NCBI GenBank assembly: GCA_023444095.1
Contig: JAEZRP010000013.1
Coordinates: forward strand, 62,001 to 126,000
Length of the DNA: 64,000 nucleotides
Direction: 5' to 3'
Origin: Bacillota bacterium
GTDB taxonomy: Bacteria > Bacillota > Clostridia > Christensenellales > Aristaeellaceae
The stretch's first letter is position 1. Every line of letters starts with the position of its first letter. Of this stretch, positions 61,908 through 64,000 are shown piece by piece. Under the pieces are notes generated by a model. It worked only from the letters and a program-made list of their open reading frames with translations, had not been told where the DNA came from and ran no database searches. A program made the translations under genes and the position numbers.

Positions 61908-62672
61908 ATGCTGACACAATTTTCACGCTCGGAGCTTCTTCTGGGCAGGGCGGCGATGGAACGCCTCGCGCAGAGCCGCGTCGCGCTGTTCGGCGTCGGC
62001 GGCGTCGGGAGCTACGCGGCGGAGGCGCTCGTGCGTGGCGGCGTCGGGGCGATCGAGCTGTTTGACGACGACCGCGTCTGCGTGACGAACCTGAACCGAC
62101 AGTCGATCGCCGCGCACTCCACCATCGGGCAATATAAAACGGAGGCCATGCGCGCGCGGCTTCTGGACATCAACCCCAAGGCGGACGTGACCTGCCGCAA
62201 CATGTTTTATCTGCCCGAAGCCGCCGATGAGGTGGATTTCTCTCCATATGATTATGTGATCGACGCCATCGATACCGTCAAGGCGAAGCTCGACATTATC
62301 GCGCGCTGCGACGCGCTCGGCGTTCCCGTCATCAGCGCCATGGGCGCGGGCAACAAGCTCGACCCCACCGCCTTCCGGGTCGCGGACATTTACGAGACGA
62401 AGGTCTGCCCCCTCGCACGCGTGATGCGCAGGGAACTCAAGCGGCGCGGCGTTCAAAAGCTCAAGGTGGTCTATTCGGAGGAGATTCCGCTGAAACCCAT
62501 CGAGGACATGGAGATCAGTTGCCGCGCGAACTGCGTCTGTCCCCCCGGCACACAGCGGAAATGTGCCATCCGGCGCGAAATTCCGGGCAGCGCGTCGTTC
62601 GTCCCTCCCGTCGCGGGTCTGATTCTGGCGGGAGAAGTCATCAAAGATTTATGCCGGGGAGCGCGCCGATGA
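61908..62672 (+). CDS. tcdA: tRNA threonylcarbamoyladenosine dehydratase
   Basis: 254 aa, ThiF/E1-like. The ATP loop is GVGGVGSYAAEALVRGG (about residues 30-46), then DDDRVCVTNLNRQ and the catalytic-aspartate segment DAIDTVKAK. Cysteines near the end (CRANCVCPPGTQRKC) could hold a zinc. TcdA (CsdL) dehydrates t6A37 to cyclic ct6A on tRNAs, using ATP. It overlaps the cysteine desulfurase gene by 3 bases (ATGA), matching the CsdA-CsdL partnership known in E. coli. Confidence 0.92.
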   Translation: MLTQFSRSELLLGRAAMERLAQSRVALFGVGGVGSYAAEALVRGGVGAIELFDDDRVCVTNLNRQSIAAHSTIGQYKTEAMRARLLDINPKADVTCRNMFYLPEAADEVDFSPYDYVIDAIDTVKAKLDIIARCDALGVPVISAMGAGNKLDPTAFRVADIYETKVCPLARVMRRELKRRGVQKLKVVYSEEIPLKPIEDMEISCRANCVCPPGTQRKCAIRREIPGSASFVPPVAGLILAGEVIKDLCRGARR

Positions 62673-63796
62673 TCTACCTCGATTATTCCGCGCACACATC
62701 CCCCGATCCCCGCGTGCTTGAACGCTTCCTATCCGTAGCGCGGGAGTACCCCGGCAACGCGAACGCGCCCCATGCGGAGGGAGAGAGCGCGCGTGCGCTT
62801 CTCGATTCCTCTATCAGCGCCATCGCCTCCTTTTTCGGCGCGGAACCGGAAGAGGTGATCATGACCTCCGGCGCGACCGAGGGAAACAACATGGCGATCA
62901 AAGGATCGCTTCGCCTGCTCCGGCACGTTGGCCGGCACGCTGTGACGACCCCGGTCGAGCATGCCTCCGTGACGGCGCCCCTCTCCGCCTGTCGGGAGGA
63001 GGGCTGGAGGGTGGACGTCGTTTCGATGGACGATGGCGGCCGCGTGCGCATGGACGAGCTCCGCGCCGCGTTGAGCCCGGATACCGTGCTCGTCTCCTGC
63101 TGCATGGTCGACAGCGAGCTGGGCATTGTCCAGGACGTCGACGCCATCGCCGACATCGTACATGAAAAGCCAAACCGCTTTCTCCACGTCGACGCCACGC
63201 AGGCGGTCGGAAAGATTCCCGTGCGGTTCGGAAAGGCTGATTTCATGACCCTCTCCGCGCACAAATTCTACGGCGTCGGCGGCGTGGGCGTCCTTCTGAA
63301 AAAGCGGGGCGCTCCCATGGAGCCCCTTCTGCACGGCGGCAGGGGTCAATCCGACTCCCGTTCCGGCACCGCGCCGCTCGAGTTGATCGCTTCGACGGCG
63401 GAGGCGCTCGGACTCTGCGCCGAGGAGGCGGACGCGCGGTTTCGGCAAGTGTCCGCACTCAACGCACGGCTGCGCGCGGCGCTTGCTTGCATGCAGGGTC
63501 TTCGGATCAACAGCCCGCAAGGCGCGATCCCGCACATTCTGAACCTTGGAATCGTGGGATTGCGGGCCGAGGGCGCCGTCTCTTTTTTATCCGAGTGCGG
63601 CATTTGCCTGTCCGCGAAATCGGCCTGTTCCTACCCGGGCACGCCATCGAAGCCCGTCTACGCCATGTCCCGGGACAAAAGGCGCGCGCGCGAATCGTTC
63701 CGCATTTCCCTCAGTCATCTGACGACGGACGCGGAGATCGCAATGCTTACTGAGAAAATAGCGGAGATGATTGAATGGAACGCCGGGAAGCGATAG
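62669..63796 (+). CDS. Cysteine desulfurase (NifS/IscS family)
   Basis: 375 aa from ATG 62669, 7 bases after GGGGAG. The PLP lysine is in LSAHKFYGVGG (near residue 198); the catalytic cysteine loop is SAKSACSYPGTPSK (near residue 318). It takes sulfur from cysteine as persulfide and gives it to acceptors such as TcdA-coupled or thiolation enzymes. It is translationally coupled to tcdA and overlaps the TtcA-like gene, whose product needs persulfide sulfur. Confidence 0.93.
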   Translation: MIYLDYSAHTSPDPRVLERFLSVAREYPGNANAPHAEGESARALLDSSISAIASFFGAEPEEVIMTSGATEGNNMAIKGSLRLLRHVGRHAVTTPVEHASVTAPLSACREEGWRVDVVSMDDGGRVRMDELRAALSPDTVLVSCCMVDSELGIVQDVDAIADIVHEKPNRFLHVDATQAVGKIPVRFGKADFMTLSAHKFYGVGGVGVLLKKRGAPMEPLLHGGRGQSDSRSGTAPLELIASTAEALGLCAEEADARFRQVSALNARLRAALACMQGLRINSPQGAIPHILNLGIVGLRAEGAVSFLSECGICLSAKSACSYPGTPSKPVYAMSRDKRRARESFRISLSHLTTDAEIAMLTEKIAEMIEWNAGKR

Positions 63797-64000
63797 AGAA
63801 GAGCATCATGAAGACCTACCGGAAGGCGATCTGGAGCCCCTTCCTTTCCGCCGTGCGGGAATACGCGCTTATCCGGCCCGGAGACAGGGTGGCGGTGTGC
63901 ATTTCCGGTGGAAAAGACTCCATGCTCATGGCCATGTGCATGCAGGCTCTTCAAAAATATGAGATCTATCCGTTTGAGGTAAAGTTCCTCGTCATGGACC
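63775..64000 (+). CDS. TtcA-like tRNA thiolation protein (5' part)
   Basis: 75 codons before the window ends. ATG 63775 is taken because GGAG lies 8 bases upstream; ATG 63808 is the other option. The PP-loop ATP motif CISGGKDSMLMAM matches TtcA/TtuA proteins that 2-thiolate tRNA cytidine or uridine with a [4Fe-4S] cluster. The CxxC motifs lie outside the window, so the exact subgroup is open. It overlaps the cysteine desulfurase gene by 22 bases. Confidence 0.85.
   Translation, partial: MERREAIEKSIMKTYRKAIWSPFLSAVREYALIRPGDRVAVCISGGKDSMLMAMCMQALQKYEIYPFEVKFLVMD

Noticed and set aside
1..64000. CRISPR arrays, rRNA genes, insertion sequences, prophage
   Set aside because: No regularly spaced repeats, rRNA sequence, transposase or phage structural genes were seen on either strand.

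Overview
The window is a 64 kb stretch of a GC-rich (about 60-63 % by eye) chromosome of a low-branching Firmicute, most likely an anaerobic gut clostridium. The markers are Firmicute-type: whiA next to a His-less HPr (Crh-like) protein, long-form HPF, a SigB/SigF-type sigma factor with a partner anti-sigma factor, a Noc/ParB protein, GlpP antitermination, AGGAGG-type ribosome binding sites and TTGACA-17-TATAAT promoters. HydE ([FeFe]-hydrogenase maturation), a GlpA/GlpB-like pair with DUF1667, and ferredoxin-domain oxidoreductases indicate anaerobic life. Species cannot be named from the sequence alone. No rRNA, CRISPR array, insertion sequence or phage genes were seen.

Layout. 0-1.7 kb: end of an aldo/keto reductase, glpP and a phosphoesterase. 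1.7-1.95 kb: a 6S RNA gene with a consensus promoter and terminator. 2-7.8 kb (minus): asnS-GNAT under its own promoter, preceded by murG and two MFS transporters. 8-11.3 kb (plus): dnaX and an M3 peptidase. 11.3-14.3 kb (minus): an XRE regulator, a PLDc_N membrane protein and an ABC exporter, overlapping end to end. 14.4-19.6 kb (minus): P-loop kinase; then AI-2E/YtvI-like, MBOAT, murB, whiA and Crh-like. 19.7-26.7 kb (minus): URO-D-like, M16 peptidase, HD protein, rpsO-pnp, and a RibF lacking its kinase domain. 26.8-33.2 kb (minus): esterase, MgtC, GH127, rRNA methyltransferase, sigma and anti-sigma, hpf; then noc divergently on the plus strand.

34.4-38.6 kb (minus) is a glycerol-3-phosphate operon behind a consensus promoter and a leader terminator, the expected target of the GlpP encoded at the left edge. 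38.7-46.2 kb holds a flavoprotein, a 55-aa protein, a secreted SLH protein, a nucleotidyltransferase with a nucleoside hydrolase, and an orphan MsmK/UgpC-type ATPase. At 46.3-46.6 kb a strong promoter drives an unidentified structured RNA followed 9 nt later by tRNA-Ala(CGC). The next 6.5 kb (46.6-53.1 kb) is visibly more AT-rich, is entirely on the minus strand and carries accessory genes: effector-binding domains, a TetR/flavodoxin pair with a 29-bp operator, paired CBO0543-like membrane proteins and a large AraC regulator. It looks like an acquired island beside the tRNA.

53.2-56.5 kb is a TetR-lon-DUF1858 unit with related operators before tetR and lon. 56.7-64 kb is dominated by sulfur and radical chemistry: hydE, a Cys/Met gamma-family PLP enzyme, a serine/cysteine-dehydratase-like Fe-S protein, a decayed GlnQ-type ATPase fragment, larE, and the tcdA-cysteine desulfurase-TtcA-like cluster for tRNA modification.
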